Below are positions 25,231-38,400 of a stretch of 64,000 nt of DNA, in pieces. Position numbers and translations under genes: made by a program. The notes under the pieces are model-generated. The model was not told where the DNA came from, made no database searches, and saw only the letters and a program-made list of their open reading frames with translations. Positions within the stretch are counted from its first letter, which is position 1. Every line of letters begins with the position of its first letter. This stretch comes from Nymphaea colorata (Eukaryota; Streptophyta; Magnoliopsida; Nymphaeales; Nymphaeaceae): the NCBI RefSeq assembly GCF_008831285.2, contig NC_045145.1, positions 23,372,802 to 23,436,801 of the forward strand, read 5' to 3'.

Positions 25231-26700
25231 GGTTAACAATTTGTACACCATTAATCTATAAAGCTTGCCTGAGCAATGCTGTAGCAGAACCCCTTTTAGG
25301 TGTCAGGTGCTCCACATGGGTTCTATTATATGTGCTCCCTGCACCGGCACAGAAGGAACCTCTTCTGATTATGTTGAGATGGACACTAACTTTCCGTATT
25401 ATCAATGTTTCTTCCAACATTTCTGCGTTGTGATGCACATTAATTGTCTTGCCAACTTTCTGGAGTCTTCTCAATTTTCATATTACCTCATCTTCCTTTT
25501 AATATTACCAAACATTAGATTTGTCAGAATTTTCATTGGTGAATGCGCAGTAACTGTGGCAGAATCAACATGATGAGTTACTGTGACCACATTTAGTGGC
25601 AGGCATTTGCCAATGTTCTATAGGTTGAGGCAATATTATAGGCAGTACAATTTGTCTGTTACCACCATCACCACTTCTGCCATCTGCCTGAGTTCAAAAG
25701 AGGGAATATGCACCGACTGACTCCTGTTTCCCTGCAACCATCATCACTTGTTACAGGTTTTTTAATGGATAAATTCTCTTTTTCTGGAAATCTGAACAGG
25801 AGCGCATTTATGAAATGAAAGGAACTACTGTTTTTTTGCTACCATCTGCATTCTCTTTTGCGCATACTTTTCTTTACATCACACTCCATTTCTTGGTTGC
25901 TTGGTTGCTTTCCTCGTAAAGGTTTCTGGTGAATGCACTAAAAAATCAAGGCTGCTGTCTTTGTTGATGAAGAGAAAACAATAATGACGAACTCCGTATT
26001 ATGTGTGAAACAAGCAGGTGCTGAATAATAGAAGTCAGCAACGTCATATGAATAGAATATTACATGTTAATCCATAAACTTTTTATGGTTTTTTCTAGAC
26101 AAAAAAACCTATTGCCAATGTCAATTTCTTTACTGGCTCCTACCTTGGAGAAGACAACTGCGGCAGGAAAGAATGTTCATTTATAGTGGCAAAATATAAA
26201 GAGGTCCTGACAGTGTTTCATCAAGCCAGTTGCGGGTTTGATTTCTTGGGGAGGCAATTTTTGACGTAGGATTCTATCTCAATCTTTTAAAGATTTTCTT
26301 AATAATTAAGGGTTCTGTGGACATCTCAATCCTTTAAAGATTCTCTTAATAGTTAATACCCAAAGTTTTATAGGTCATCACTTAATTTTCTGTTGATAGG
26401 TCAGGAGAAAGCTCCTTATCTCAGGCTTGCCTTAGTAGGTCTCAAATTGACAAAATCGTTGAGATCTCTGCTGACTATAGGACTTGAAGCATCTACCTTG
26501 GACCTTCAAACAACAGAGTTTCGGCTTAGGTTTCTAATTTGTGACATCCTGTGAATATGATAATTTCTGTACGTTGACCTTAAAAGTTTTCCAGAAAATA
26601 ATAAATCGTGTTCATTTCTTAAGAAAATTCACTTTCCACCTCTTCCTTTTTTCTTTGCCCAAAAAACGCTGCATATCAATAAGAAAGTGAAACAAACAAA
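21858..26700. other. Gene-poor intergenic DNA between SPPA and the bZIP gene
   Basis: The first few hundred bases probably include the SPPA 3' UTR. I recognise no protein domain in the short ORFs of either strand. An A+T-rich repeat-like segment lies at about 24130-24370, containing the CCCGAGATTTTTC word also seen in SPPA intron 8. A (GA)n microsatellite lies at 25193-25227. The rest shows no structure I can name. Confidence 0.6.
25193..25227. repeat. (GA)n microsatellite
   Basis: A pure GA run following a short ACACACA stretch. Confidence 0.95.
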
Positions 26701-26883
26701 ATTTTTATTTATTGGCTGCTTAATCTATTCATACAGATAAGCGGATCAAAATGTAAGAAGCCTAGGTAGCTTCCTCAGGGATCGATAACAGTCACGTACG
26801 GCAGAAAAGAAAAGAAGAAGAAAAAAAGGAAAAGAAAGAAAAAAGAAAAAAAGGATGAAACAGAAAGAGAAGAGGATGTTTCA

Positions 26884-27471
26884 TCAGTGTAGCAGATCAA
26901 CGGACGCAGTAACAGGGTGCTGATTGGCCATCTCTGCTCGGAGGTAGGCTGCGTTGCAGGGCACCTCTTCATGATCGGGGTGAACATCAGAAGGATCTAA
27001 ATGCAGATCACTGAGCTTCTGTTGAAGATCGGAAGCCTTTTTTCTGAGGCAGTGGTTCTCCCTCATGATCTGTTCATGTTGATCAGATAAAGAATTAAGT
27101 CTCTCAATGAGTTCGCGGTTCTCGGACCGGAGGTGCACCACCTGTGACCAGAGCTCATCAAGGAGCCTCTGTTTCCGCATGCGGGACCGGCGCGCAGACT
27201 CTCTGTTCGAGAGCATCCGCCTCTGCTTCCTGTCGTTGATCATGTTCTGCTGCTCGTCGGCCTCGTCTGAAGCTGAACTGCTCCAAGAACAGGCCTGCGT
27301 GGCGAAGTCCTGGATTGGGGAGTGAACTTGGAAGCTTGAAGACAAGTAAGGCATGGAGAAGCTTCCAGGGCTGAATTGGCCTGAGGAAATGGTCTTTGTA
27401 GCAGCAATATCAGCCTGGAGTCCGCTGAAGAAGGCGGCCGGTGAATAAGCAATTGTTGCAACTTCATCCAT
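26884..27471 (-). CDS. BZIP43: Basic leucine-zipper transcription factor, bZIP43-like (group S)
   Basis: A DNA-binding regulator expected in the nucleus, predicted to recognise ACGT-core elements as a dimer. The 195-residue product has a Ser/Phe-rich N terminus and a basic region at about 81-101 containing the invariant N-x7-R (Asn89, Arg97; NRESARRSR). A long zipper follows with hydrophobic residues every seventh position: L107, L114, L121, L128, I135, L142, L149 and L156. The signature KQRLLDELWSQV after the basic region is typical of Arabidopsis bZIP42/43-like proteins. There are no introns, as usual for group S. The frame stays open upstream to 27720, but a TATA box at 27624-27631 places transcription start near 27600, so the ATG at 27469-27471 (MDEVATIAYSP) is the first in the leader. 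I saw no sucrose-control uORF of the S1 subgroup. The exact orthologue is not certain. Confidence 0.92.
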   Translation of the reverse strand: MDEVATIAYSPAAFFSGLQADIAATKTISSGQFSPGSFSMPYLSSSFQVHSPIQDFATQACSWSSSASDEADEQQNMINDRKQRRMLSNRESARRSRMRKQRLLDELWSQVVHLRSENRELIERLNSLSDQHEQIMRENHCLRKKASDLQQKLSDLHLDPSDVHPDHEEVPCNAAYLRAEMANQHPVTASVDLLH

Positions 27472-27623
27472 ATCAGGTAGGGTTGTAGCCTTCAGGCGAG
27501 GTCGCAGAGAGGAGAGAAATTGTGGGTTGAGGTGTGGGAGGTAGTGGAAGGCCTTGAGTTTGCAGAAGGATGCAGTTGTTTCCTTGAGAGAAAAAGAGGT
27601 GGAAAGAAGAAGTGAGGATGGAT

Positions 27624-27631
27624 GTTTTATA
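27624..27631 (-). promoter_or_regulatory. TATA box of the bZIP gene
   Basis: On the minus strand CTGCTATAAAACATCC contains TATAAAAC, about 150 bp upstream of the chosen start codon. A CT-rich leader follows, a common arrangement in plant promoters. Confidence 0.6.
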
Positions 27632-27739
27632 GCAGGAGGGGAAAGGCTAAGTGGGCCTCTTGCTGAAGAGAAAGAGAGAGAGAGATGCTGTGTTTGTTGA
27701 AAGAGCAGACAGCAACTCATGCATCCAGTGAAAGCTACC

Positions 27740-30700
27740 TGAAAAGATTAGTTCATAAATATGCATAATAGTTTCTATATTTTTTATATACCGGCTTGTT
27801 TCATTTGCCACCGGCAAGCACTCCCTAATTTCACAGTTTATATAAAACTGCCATTATGACAAAGTGCTATTTTTTAAAAAGGTACTTTGTACTAATGGCA
27901 GTCTCTGTGAAATTACTGGATTGCACTCCAGTGGGGCTGTGCGGCCTGTGCCATGACGTGCACAAGGGAATTTATGAGTTTTTTAATTGCCTGGGGAAAT
28001 TGACGTTTTTGTCCTCAATCTTCATTTTAGATGCAGATATCAACAGTGGCATATAAAAAATATATATAAAAGGAGGAAACTCATGGAAGATAGCTCTTTG
28101 GACAACATCTTTGCGTACATGCATCTCTTACTTACCAGACAAACCGTGGCCGACATTTGTCTTACGTCATTGTTCTCCGTTTACAAAATTAGCCATGTCT
28201 ATGTAGCCTTCATACCCAAAAGAATTTAGGCATCTATATAAAAACCATGTCTTTCCAGTGTATACATGAGATTTATAAAGGTTGAAGAACTACCAATCTG
28301 AAAATCATAAATCTTATATTATGTATACCAAAAACTTGTAATTTCTACGTTTTTGGGCATGAAGATTATAGATAAACGTGTACACACACACACATATATA
28401 TATACCATATTTTCTTCTGTAAAGGTATTATTGATAATTCAGGATATCCTTTCCTGTCTTCCACACGTTCGTCAATAGCTCGAAAAGAAGAAGAAAGATA
28501 GGTCACAGAAAGTTTCTGCACCATGCCAGTTGGACAGAACACATAATAATATGAAAATGGACACCAAGTAGCAGAAGGGCAGAAAACGATGATGCTCATT
28601 CTGCTAAGCGCTATGGCTGTCTGTATAAGCCAAAGGCGAAAACTTTTCTCACTTGGGAGTGCAAATTCGCCCATTTTATGAAATTGAAAAAAAGATGTGA
28701 ACCTTCTTCTATAATTAGTCTTTGTCAGCAGTAAAGTTGTGCTTTAGGCCTTTTAGAAACTTCAGTGAAACCAATAATTGAGCAAGCCAGCTTAGCCAAG
28801 CCAAAGCTAAGCTCAACTCAGTGTGTGAGTTGCGTAACCTTTGAGCTTTTTGCTTCTAACATTTGTGGTGTTTCTTCTCTAGGCTTTCTTAGTTTTGTTA
28901 TTCAACTTTCCATGAGCAGCACGATAAAGGTGTATTTTGCAAACAAGATATGCATGCAAAGTGGAAAAATTGCGTAGTCGAAAGAAATTTTCTATCCGAT
29001 GTTTTTGGTGTATTCTTACCTAACTCTTCTTGGTTTAAGAATTTCCTTTTTCTTAACGCCCCCAAGAACTCCAGACAACATAGAATAGTTGGTCCGGCCG
29101 GTGGCATGGATAAGATGCGATGCCTATTCAATTTTGCAAGTGTTGTGCTCTTGTGACTATCTCTTTACTAGGTACCGATGCAACCTTGGACCCTGAAAAC
29201 AAGGAAACGTCGACGTGTACATTTCCCAGCATTAGGTTGTAATCTTCTCAATCTTCTCATTCACACAAAAGGCGAGCCCTGAAAAGACTCAAACTTGGTC
29301 TAGGTTCTTCAACTTGACTCCCTTCATAATCCTCTCCTAAAACATGCTCACCACCCTTGACATGCTGAGCCGAAGCCAAGCTTGGTTCCGGGTTTAAAAA
29401 CTTATTGATAGTGGGGGTATCTACAGCATTAGATCCTCCTCCTTTAGCCATTATATTTTATGCCTTCTACCCTTTCTCATGCAATTATGAGAAGCCTGGG
29501 GCTTCCAACAGGTCCCAACTCTGAAAATGAGGTTACCATATTAAAATCATGAACCGTCTTATTAATGACATATATGAAATTTATAAACCTAACATGGAGG
29601 GGCACTTTAAGTTTTCATTTCTCATAACACAAGAAGCTAGACTCTAGATCCCTGTTGGTAGTACTCCTGCCTCTAGGGCCTATGTGAACTAATAACAACT
29701 GTACTATAATTTTTATGTTTTAGGAAGCCGAAAACAAGTATGAAACGGCACTAATTGGAACAATTTAGCAAGTCAAATATTAACTCTTGTTAAGTGCTAA
29801 TAAAGTGATAAAACTTTTAAAGAAAGGCAGATACTCCTAAGAGGCCTTCTCTATACTTCTCCATGGTAATGAGTTCAAGACTGTTTTGAGACATAGGTGG
29901 TGAGAAGTACACCTGTCAACTAGAGTATCATGCATCCATTGTTTACAATATAGAAGAGTACTAGTATCCATGAGAATCAAACTAATAACTGAAGTTTTAC
30001 TGACCTGCCAGTTTGACCAGCTGTGCTACCAGGGCCAGAGGCAGGGGGTGGGGGGGGGGAGGGGTGTATTTTTTGTATTCGGCTTTAGTTTGAGCCTACC
30101 TGAATAAGTTCGTTGAATCGTTTGGCCCACCCTAAAAAAAAATCTTCGCTCCACCCCTATGTGCTATGCTCCTCGGAGCTTGAAAAAATAAGAACAAGGA
30201 AATGATATTGGAAAATCAAGTAACACATCAACTAAGAATCTCTGGCCCATGTTTTTGGCTTCATACCTTCCTGGTTATTCAGAATAAGTAGTTCCAACTG
30301 CTACTCTCTACAGTACCTCATGTCATCGATAGATGGTAAGAAGGGAGATTGAGGGTTTTGAAGTATAATCCATGTATTTTAGCTTTCTTGTCATATATAT
30401 TTGCCTCTTCAAGCATGGAAGTGGGGGCTCACCCAATATTCATCTGTCATAAGCTAGCTCTAAGTAAACCCATCTTAATTATTTAGTAGTTAAGCTCTTA
30501 AAGGGTGCTCACCATTACATAGAGAAAGAGCTATACACTCCAGGTTGATGCAACAGAATTTTAATAATTATTTTGTAGTACTTAATTTAAATTTCATACT
30601 CAAATCCGTATAATTAACCAAAAACCTTCAACTGCAGGTTATCGAATAAACGTGAGTATTTCAGGCTGATAACAGCTCAAATGAAAGGAGAACTCCTGTC

Positions 30701-31200
30701 TACCTAATTAATTGCCGGAGCGCAGCCAAATTTTATGGTGGAACTAGTTAGCCAGATTGAGTTCAATACTGAATCGTGTTGCACCTGGTGCATATTTGCC
30801 CGTATCGTTCGGTGCACATGGTATCGGGAGTTAAGGGCTGACTCGGGTCTCTCACAGAGAATATCTTAATAAAATGATAATAATAAGAAAATAAAATACT
30901 TTTTATATTTAAAAATGATTGGTTTGATGCGACACACCAATGGGCGTTTGGTTTTCGATTCCACATAAAAACCCGATATCCACAAAAGTGTCAACAATAA
31001 TGAAGTCGACTCAAGGATCACTAATAGCTTTATGGGTCTCATTGAATTTCCATGAATGCCCTTCAATGCTGGTGAAGCCATCTATAATGCCACTGAACGC
31101 GTACCATGCAATCCATGGCTATGTTTGTTTAGCTCGGATCTCAGATCTCAGGATTTAAGATTAGTTGCTATTTAAACAGTTGATCCCTCAGAAGGGGGTA
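27740..31200. other. Intergenic DNA, no recognisable gene
   Basis: This includes the bZIP promoter. ORFs are short and match no family I know. A short CA/TA microsatellite lies at 28382-28404. Around 30035-30175, G-rich text (GGGGGTGGGGGGG) and CTTCGCTCCACCCC suggest a fragment of the dispersed element whose better copies lie at 940 and 31203. Confidence 0.55.
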
Positions 31201-31202
31201 CA

Positions 31203-31350
31203 ACTTAACGGCAGTAGCGGAGCTAGAATTTTTTGGTTAAGAGACATTTAGTAGTTAATTAAAATTTTAAATCAGAAAGGGCACCCATATATAAATTAAC
31301 AATACAAAAATAAGAGAATTTGTATGGGTTGGTGTTGGCAATTGCCCCTT
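31203..31350. repeat. Short dispersed element, copy 2
   Basis: It begins GGCAGTAGCGGAGCTAGAA and contains GGGCACCCATATATAAAT and GGGTTGGTGTTGGCAATTGC, matching the order of motifs in the copy at 940-1088. The 3' terminus is not clear, so the right border is approximate. Confidence 0.45.
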
Positions 31351-31729
31351 GCTTGTGCTTGGGCCGGCGGCCTCGGGCTGTATGCTAAGTGTCACTATGT
31401 AATTGGATCTCCTGGCTGGCCCCTTGCTTGTCAATGATGATCAAGAATCAGATCCTGTGGGATCAGTCCCTTTCATAAACCCACCCTTTAGCTTAAACCT
31501 TATAAGACAAAAGGGTTCTAACTTAAAGCTTTTTTGTTGCACGGGCCATATCAGACTAAGTTAGAGTGGCCGGATCGATCGATGTTACGCAGTTTCAAAG
31601 GGAGTTTGTATCAATCTATCATTAGCAACTAAGCTAGGAAAAATTTGAAACCAATGCTTAATATTCCGGACTTCAGAAATGAATAAAGAGAGAGACTTTT
31701 TTGTTATTAAAAAAAAAAACTAACTTTAA

Positions 31730-31913
31730 GGGTGTGTTTGTTTCTCCGCAGATCTCAGATGAGATTTGAGATTACTAGGATTTTAGATCCACAAGTTTAA
31801 GATCGAACACCTCCCCCATATCTGACTTTGAATCTATTGTTTTTTACGTGCAACATAGATTTAAGATCCATGACACAGTTTGTTTAAACTGAAGATCTTT
31901 CAAAACACACCTT
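31730..31913. mobile_element. PIF/Harbinger-like MITE
   Basis: The left end GGGTGTGTTTG and the right end CAAAACACACCTT are imperfect inverted repeats. TAA flanks both sides (31727-31729 and 31914-31916), fitting the 3-bp TAA/TTA duplication of PIF/Harbinger elements. It is 184 bp with no coding capacity. Fragments with similar words (ATGTTTGTTT..CTCGGAT) occur near 31122 and 38062. Confidence 0.6.
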
Positions 31914-31949
31914 TAATGCAACCTCGGATCTAAGATTCAAAAACTATCA

Positions 31950-34740
31950 GATGCGACCTAAGGCTTGCGATCCCAACGATGCCGGAGGACAATGCTGATG
32001 CCCAATGAAGTTGGCAGGCTCGATACCAGAATATACATAAGAGAATCGAGCCATCCGTATATGGGAGGATGGATAATGGAAGAGTGGCCCAGCTTTGACA
32101 AAACCCAAGCAAAAGGCAATCACCATCTTTTATCTCTACAACAATAATATTGGGGGGGCCAAGATTGATGTCACCATACATGTTGGCTCACATACATGGC
32201 AAAATTTGGCACATAATCTCTCATAGAAGAAATTTTGCTTTCTTTCTGCCATTGTAGTAAAGAATCAAACACAGAGAAATGGATATACTGCTCACCAATC
32301 ACCAGTCCTCAACAAATTGTCGTTCTTTCTATGAAATCATGCATCACTGTGTGGTACCCACAATCTATATATAAGTAAATGCCTGCATCATCTAATTGCT
32401 TGAATTCCAATGGCAGGGATATGCATGATCATGCTTTTATGTGGAAAAGCTAATCATACAAAGTATGCATCTGCATAATTTTCCACTATAAGGGAACTCT
32501 ATCCATTTTTCAAGAGAGAGAGAGAGAAAACAGAGAGAGAGGGAAGCGGTTTCTAGAGAAAACAGGCTGGTTTCTGTACTTTCACTTTGTCACGGAACTT
32601 TTATATTGATGTTGGTAGGTTGGGCCTATCATTTTGCAAAGTTGTGTGCATCTTTTTCTTTATGCAGCAAGGGAGGGTAAGCAGTGCAGTCATTGTGCCC
32701 CTTGAAAAAAATTGACAGAGACATTGTCTTCATAACTTTCTTTCTAAAATGACAACATGTCCTGCCATGAGCTTTTCTATATTGCATGGGCCAAATTTAT
32801 AAGTGTCCTCTCCATTATGAGTGCCTTCCTCACATTATTTTGGGGGAATACATGCCAAATCCTGTGTGCCTTTTCCAATGCCAATATTGTCAAAATTGAC
32901 CCTCCAGAGAAGCCAAGCTGCAAAACCTTTGACCTTCATATCTGGTTGCTGTGGCTCAGATTGTGCCACGTTGGATCCAGCTCCATGTTGATTCTGGTCC
33001 CACTTTGCCCTTGGTGAATTGATCAGTTGATGAATGTGCTTCATTTTTATATTGGGAAGTCTCCAACAATGAGAATGCCTTGAGCAATAGGCTCAGAATA
33101 GTAAATTTTTTTGTCCTGATATATGATGGAAACCCAACCTAATCTGGATCAGTTTTTGTCAAAGAAAAGAATAAAATGAGGATGAGCGTTTCTATAAGGG
33201 TTTCATGCATGCACCCAGAGCTGCATGTAAACCTAGGTGAACTTAAGGCCTTCAAGTTGAAAGATGTCAAGGTTGGATGACTTTTTAAGTTTCGCAATTA
33301 CAAAGGAATGCCTTATAAATAGATTGTCAAACTATTATCCAACTTCTGGTCAAGTAATTGCCTTTTTAATCAAAGAGGATGGTATTGCCCTTAAAGAGGT
33401 TGGTGCAATGGTTGTAGTGGAGGTAGATAAGCGGGTAGTTCTCATTTCGAATCCTTGAGGCATCAACTCTCTATTCTGCAAAAAGAGAGCCATTGACATA
33501 CAAGTTAAAGCACGCTAGGAGCATCACCCCGAGACACCGAAAGCATGCCATGTACTTTAGGGAGACGATGGGTTGGGTGGAAGTTTGGGCTCTTGTCTAT
33601 TCCTGTTCACTTTGATGATGGATGCTATTGCTTGTAAGTCGAACCTATATATATCACCAGCACGTGCACACCCACACATCCCAACCTGATTATTCTGGAG
33701 TGGGCAGAATTTGGGTGAAGGATATTCACGCCCTTTAATTTGAAAAATATCATTTTTTCGCAACAGTTTTTTTTTGAAACTAGTTTTGACGGTCACCCAA
33801 ACACTCTTTAAATGTTGCTTTAGAGGCAAAACAAAATTTTCCCAATGGTTTTGCCTCTAAATTAACAGCGTTTTAAAGTGTCACCCAAACACTCCCTTAC
33901 ATTCTTTTTGGCCCTATGTCGCCGGGGATCGTATCGGCCCCATTATTGTATCGGTGAGCTGCCAATACGATGGGTATGTATCGGCCGTCACGAACTACTA
34001 CATGCCCATGTTGATAACACTGAGTTTGACGCATCAAGTCATGGTGTATATGATGAAAACTACCCAGCCCCAACGTCCAGCCATGGTTTTGACTTTGTTC
34101 ATTTCCCTCTCAAAGAAGCTTTTTCTTCATTCCAGTTCTGTCAATTCTTGACATCATATTCTTAATATTTCTTTACAAAACCATAATGCAAGTCTTTGTC
34201 TTTTTCCTGACTTTGAGAGCTTCTGCTGACTAGATGGTCTGCAGAGTGAGGGTTACAGGTTTTTATTCAATGGAAAAGAATGAGGAGGAAAAAGAAAGAA
34301 AGGGAAGTGAGAATGACGACGCAGAAGGCCTCCATTAAATAGTTCGAGCCCGTCGAATCAATGTCTTCTCTCGAAAAGATGATTGTGTGTGCATCTCTCT
34401 CGGTTTCTTGCAACACCAGCACTCCTGAGAAATGCTTTGATTATGAATGACTGAGTCACTAAAGTTTGTAGGCATAGTGTGAAGGCAAGCATAGATTTTT
34501 TGGGGCGTCATGATAGCCCCAAATTTGTTGGCTTCCTGCACGGATTGCATCATCTAAAATGAATAGTATGACCCTATAATAAATTTGGACTTTCTGTAGC
34601 CACTCTCTCTTGATATATATGTATATATCCATAGTATGATTAACTTTTAAGCCATTAAAAATTTGACGGCTCTTACAACCCTAACATTTGGGAATAAACC
34701 AAATACAAACTTGTACCAAAACATGTTTTATGATAAATTA
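31950..34740. other. Intergenic DNA, no recognisable gene
   Basis: A+T-rich, with a GAGAG tract near 32513 and the hairpin repeat at 33793-33894. I see no domain in any frame. Confidence 0.55.
33793..33894. repeat. Hairpin flanked by 14-bp direct repeats
   Basis: TTTAGAGGCAAAAC (33819-33832) and its exact reverse complement GTTTTGCCTCTAAA (33848-33861) are 15 nt apart. The pair is flanked by identical TCACCCAAACACTC copies at 33793-33806 and 33881-33894. This looks like a very small foldback element or the remnant of one. Confidence 0.6.
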
Positions 34741-34749
34741 ACAGATTAT

Positions 34750-34780
34750 CCTCTCTCTCTCTCTCTCTCTCACTCTCTCA

Positions 34781-34835
<55 letters not shown>
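34750..34835. repeat. Compound (CT)n-(TA)n microsatellite
   Basis: CT runs broken by two CACTCT steps are followed by a pure TA run. Confidence 0.95.
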
Positions 34836-34836
<1 letters not shown>

Positions 34837-35374
34837 TCTTCTCTCAAGAAAACAGGTAGTTACCAAAACCTTATATATCAAACTTGATGGAAATCATTTG
34901 TTCATCAATTCTAACCAAATCAATGGATGAAGATTAAATTTCAAAATCTGGAAACCAAGCTGTTTTCTAAGATAATAAAATACCCTAAAAAGTAGAATAT
35001 TCTCGTTTAAGAAAGACTAATATTTTTTCTATTTCACACACACACGTTCTCTCTCTTCTCGATTGTGGGGTATTTTGGTCTCTTAAAAGACAAAATGACC
35101 TCTATATTTTTATTTTAATCTCTATTATCTATTCTGTTTAGAATTTACAGCCTACTATTCCGGTTAAAACTAGTATATAAAGGCCGATTCGGCCAACTCT
35201 ATGGCCGAATAAATAATTTTTATATTTTGCTATGCTAAAAGCTGTCACAAATGGTACATTAAACAACGACAATTAATTGGTCAGAATTTTTTGCTAAGGA
35301 ATGCACCATTTGCAATGGTTTTTAGTGTAAAAAAAAAAAACCATCCACCATATAGGTAGTCAGCTGATTCCAAT

Positions 35375-35382
35375 ATACATAC

Positions 35383-35466
<84 letters not shown>
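35375..35466. repeat. (CATA)n-(TA)n microsatellite
   Basis: Several ACAT units lead into about 70 bp of pure TA, the longest simple repeat in the window. Assembly length here may be unreliable. Confidence 0.95.
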
Positions 35467-35469
<3 letters not shown>

Positions 35470-35499
35470 ACCGTTCCGTTTATTGTTGTAAATAAAATG

Positions 35500-38400
35500 T
35501 GGATAACGGCTCTTCTCCTTAATTTGTCCATGCATGAACAGGTCGACAAATCAATTTCTTGAACTCCTTCTCTCATGCATATTGTTTAATCATGATCTCC
35601 AATTGCATCATAAAGTGAAATCTTTCACGTTGGTGAAAAAGCAACAGCCAATATAACTTCGGGGCGTGGTGATGCTCTCAGAGTGGTGATATTAAGTAAG
35701 CTCATACTCAACACATGAAAATAGAAGAATCAACATGATCTAAATTAAGGTTATTTTTTCGTCTCAAAGTTATAATGTGTGAAAATCAACTGTTTATTAT
35801 TATAAGCCATGGCCATATTATTTTGCAAGCCTTTTTCTTGTTCTACCAAGAAAAGAAAATTCATTACTAATGCTTGAACTAGTTTTACATAAAGTAATAT
35901 AAAATTTTATGGTTAATTAGCGAATATCTATATAGAATTCCAATATAGCATGCATGTTCTCCATTAATTAGTGAATATTTGCGTTTTTACAGGCGAACCA
36001 ATTCACTTCTACTCTGCTGTCACTGTGTAGCTGTCGTGCTGTATGACACAAATTAACTAATCTTTTTTTTTTTCAGGAAACAAAATTAGCCATTTTTTAA
36101 AATTGTAAATGCTGGTTAACATCAGGATCATTTTCTACTTTTTTCTTTTCGACTCTGGTGAAATATAAAAGAAGGCAAGTATAGGTAAAATTTCAACAGT
36201 AAGTTAATTTAGAAACAATTGTTTTAAATGTTTGCACAAAACTGCATGTTTATCTCCAAAGTGAAACACCAAATTGAATTTTGTCGGTTGAGCCTAACAA
36301 ATAGAGGAGGAGGATAATTCCCGTTGTCGAAATGCAAGCATTATCATAATGGGAAGTGATGAAATGGTTTTTATCATAAAAACTGCAAGAACATTATCCA
36401 TGGCCATCCTTTGAGAGTTCCCTACTTTTTGAGAAAGTTTTGTCAAATACTACCAAATTAATTAAGGATGTAATATCTCATTTTCAATGGGTTGGCACAA
36501 AGAAATTAGCAAGAATGGCGTTTCTATTTTGTAAAAATGGTGAGAGCACCAATATATAAATTGAAGTATAGTGACACATCACTTCGAAACACCGAAAGTT
36601 AGTCTGGTATCGTAAAGAGAAGAGAGGAAGATGGAAGCTTCGATTTTCTTGTTGGGTGGTAGGATGAAATATTTCTGACTTTTTTTTCACTATCGGATAA
36701 CTGAAGTAAGTGTGTCACTATCGCGAAAACATTCTAAACGTGCCTAGAGAGACATATCGGTCAACCTCTCCATTGCCATCGTAAAAAGAAAAGGAGTGGG
36801 ATTTGTTCTTCTTTCTCAGATGAGGAGGCGACAAACCTAAATGCAGAGGGCTGTTGTACCCCAGAAATGGCCGAAAGAGCCACTCCATAATTACCAAACC
36901 CACCTTTTACTTTTTCCCTTTTTTCTCTCCAGCCCACCTTTCCTTTCTCCTTTTGGAGGACCAATTGGTCATGCCTGCCTTCAAATTGCGTACACACTTC
37001 ATACCCTCAAGCCATTTGCCTTGAGTTGGCTTCCCACTCAGACCTGATTATGTTGAGACTTTCTTCATGAAGCCGTGATTTCAAAGGTGATGTTTGGCAA
37101 ACACAAGAGTGTTGACCAACAATTAGAAACTAGTCAGGAATCAGGTAGCTGATTCCTCAATATGAAAAGGAAGAAACTTAGCTATTCCCAAGAGATATGA
37201 TCACAAACAAAGTTTTCAGTAGAGATATATTTTCCCACGTCAGGGTTCTACAAGAAACAAGCAGTTTGGATGTGTTACTTTACAGTATGGATCAATTGGA
37301 TGAAGACATTGTTTTTTTTTTCGTTATTGTCGCTAACTAATTATTGTTATTATTAATTTATTATTATTGAAACAAAAAAAAAAAGAAGATGAAAATGTGG
37401 ATGAAGTGGGGAGGGGAGGGGCCAGCGTGTGCGGGGGGTTGAGGAAGTGACGTGTGGATGGCGTGGGTGGCTCCTGATTAGTGGATGTGTATGACTTTGA
37501 GAGAGAGCGTGGGACTCGGCGACTGACAGCATAAAGGGGGAGGAGAGTGGTGGGTCCCATGGTCTAAGATGGAGAGCCACGCGTGGGTGGCGGCAGCACC
37601 ATCTTCGATTCTTCACCTCACCACACACAAAACTGGGCCCACCTCCGACCTCAACTTTTTTTTGTTTTTTTTTTTTTAATACAAGCGAGCAGGGTTTTTC
37701 TTGTTCTTTTCTAAGGCCGACACTTTCACCCAACTCCTTATTCTTTTGTAATACAAAACCTTAGTGATTCGAAGTATTGTTTCTGCCATGTTTCAACTTG
37801 TACATCACGCAGCATAAAAAATAACATCCCCAAGAATTTGAAACTAAACCTGGTCACCTACAAGCAATGTTCAAAGGTTGTTGACAGCAATATATCTTGA
37901 ATTCGAGTCTCATTCAACATCCAAGCTATTTAGGAATGTGCACGCTATGGATTATATATATATATAACCCTAAAATGTCAGGTTTCAAATCCACAAACAA
38001 TTAGATATTTAGGAAATGAAGACCAAAGGAATCTTAAATATAGCAAATACACCTTAAGGTTATGTTTGTTTTCCCTCGGATGTCGGTTCATCACTGCATG
38101 CAAGCATGGATCTCATATCCTTGCCGCCACAAAGCTGAGTTTCTCTTTCAGATCGTAACCTAAAAGTTGGATCAGGTTAGCTTGGTGCAAAATCAAATAG
38201 ATTTACAAAACCAATCAAGTCTGGTTGGTGCTCTAAAGGGCTTAATGCAGCTGGTCAGGCAGTTGCACAATTGAAAGTCTCATTATCAGTTCAATTCAGT
38301 GCTAAGTCCTTTGACTGCAAACCTCCAAGGTATTAGAAGTAGTTTTAGTGTCTCTAAGTGGTGCTCAAAGTTGACACCTCGAGAGTTGAAACAGACATTG

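Noticed and set aside
37333-37733. Overlapping Pro/Ser-rich minus-strand ORFs as a possible gene
   Set aside because: No domain, two frames equally open, and purine/pyrimidine-biased sequence explains the openness.
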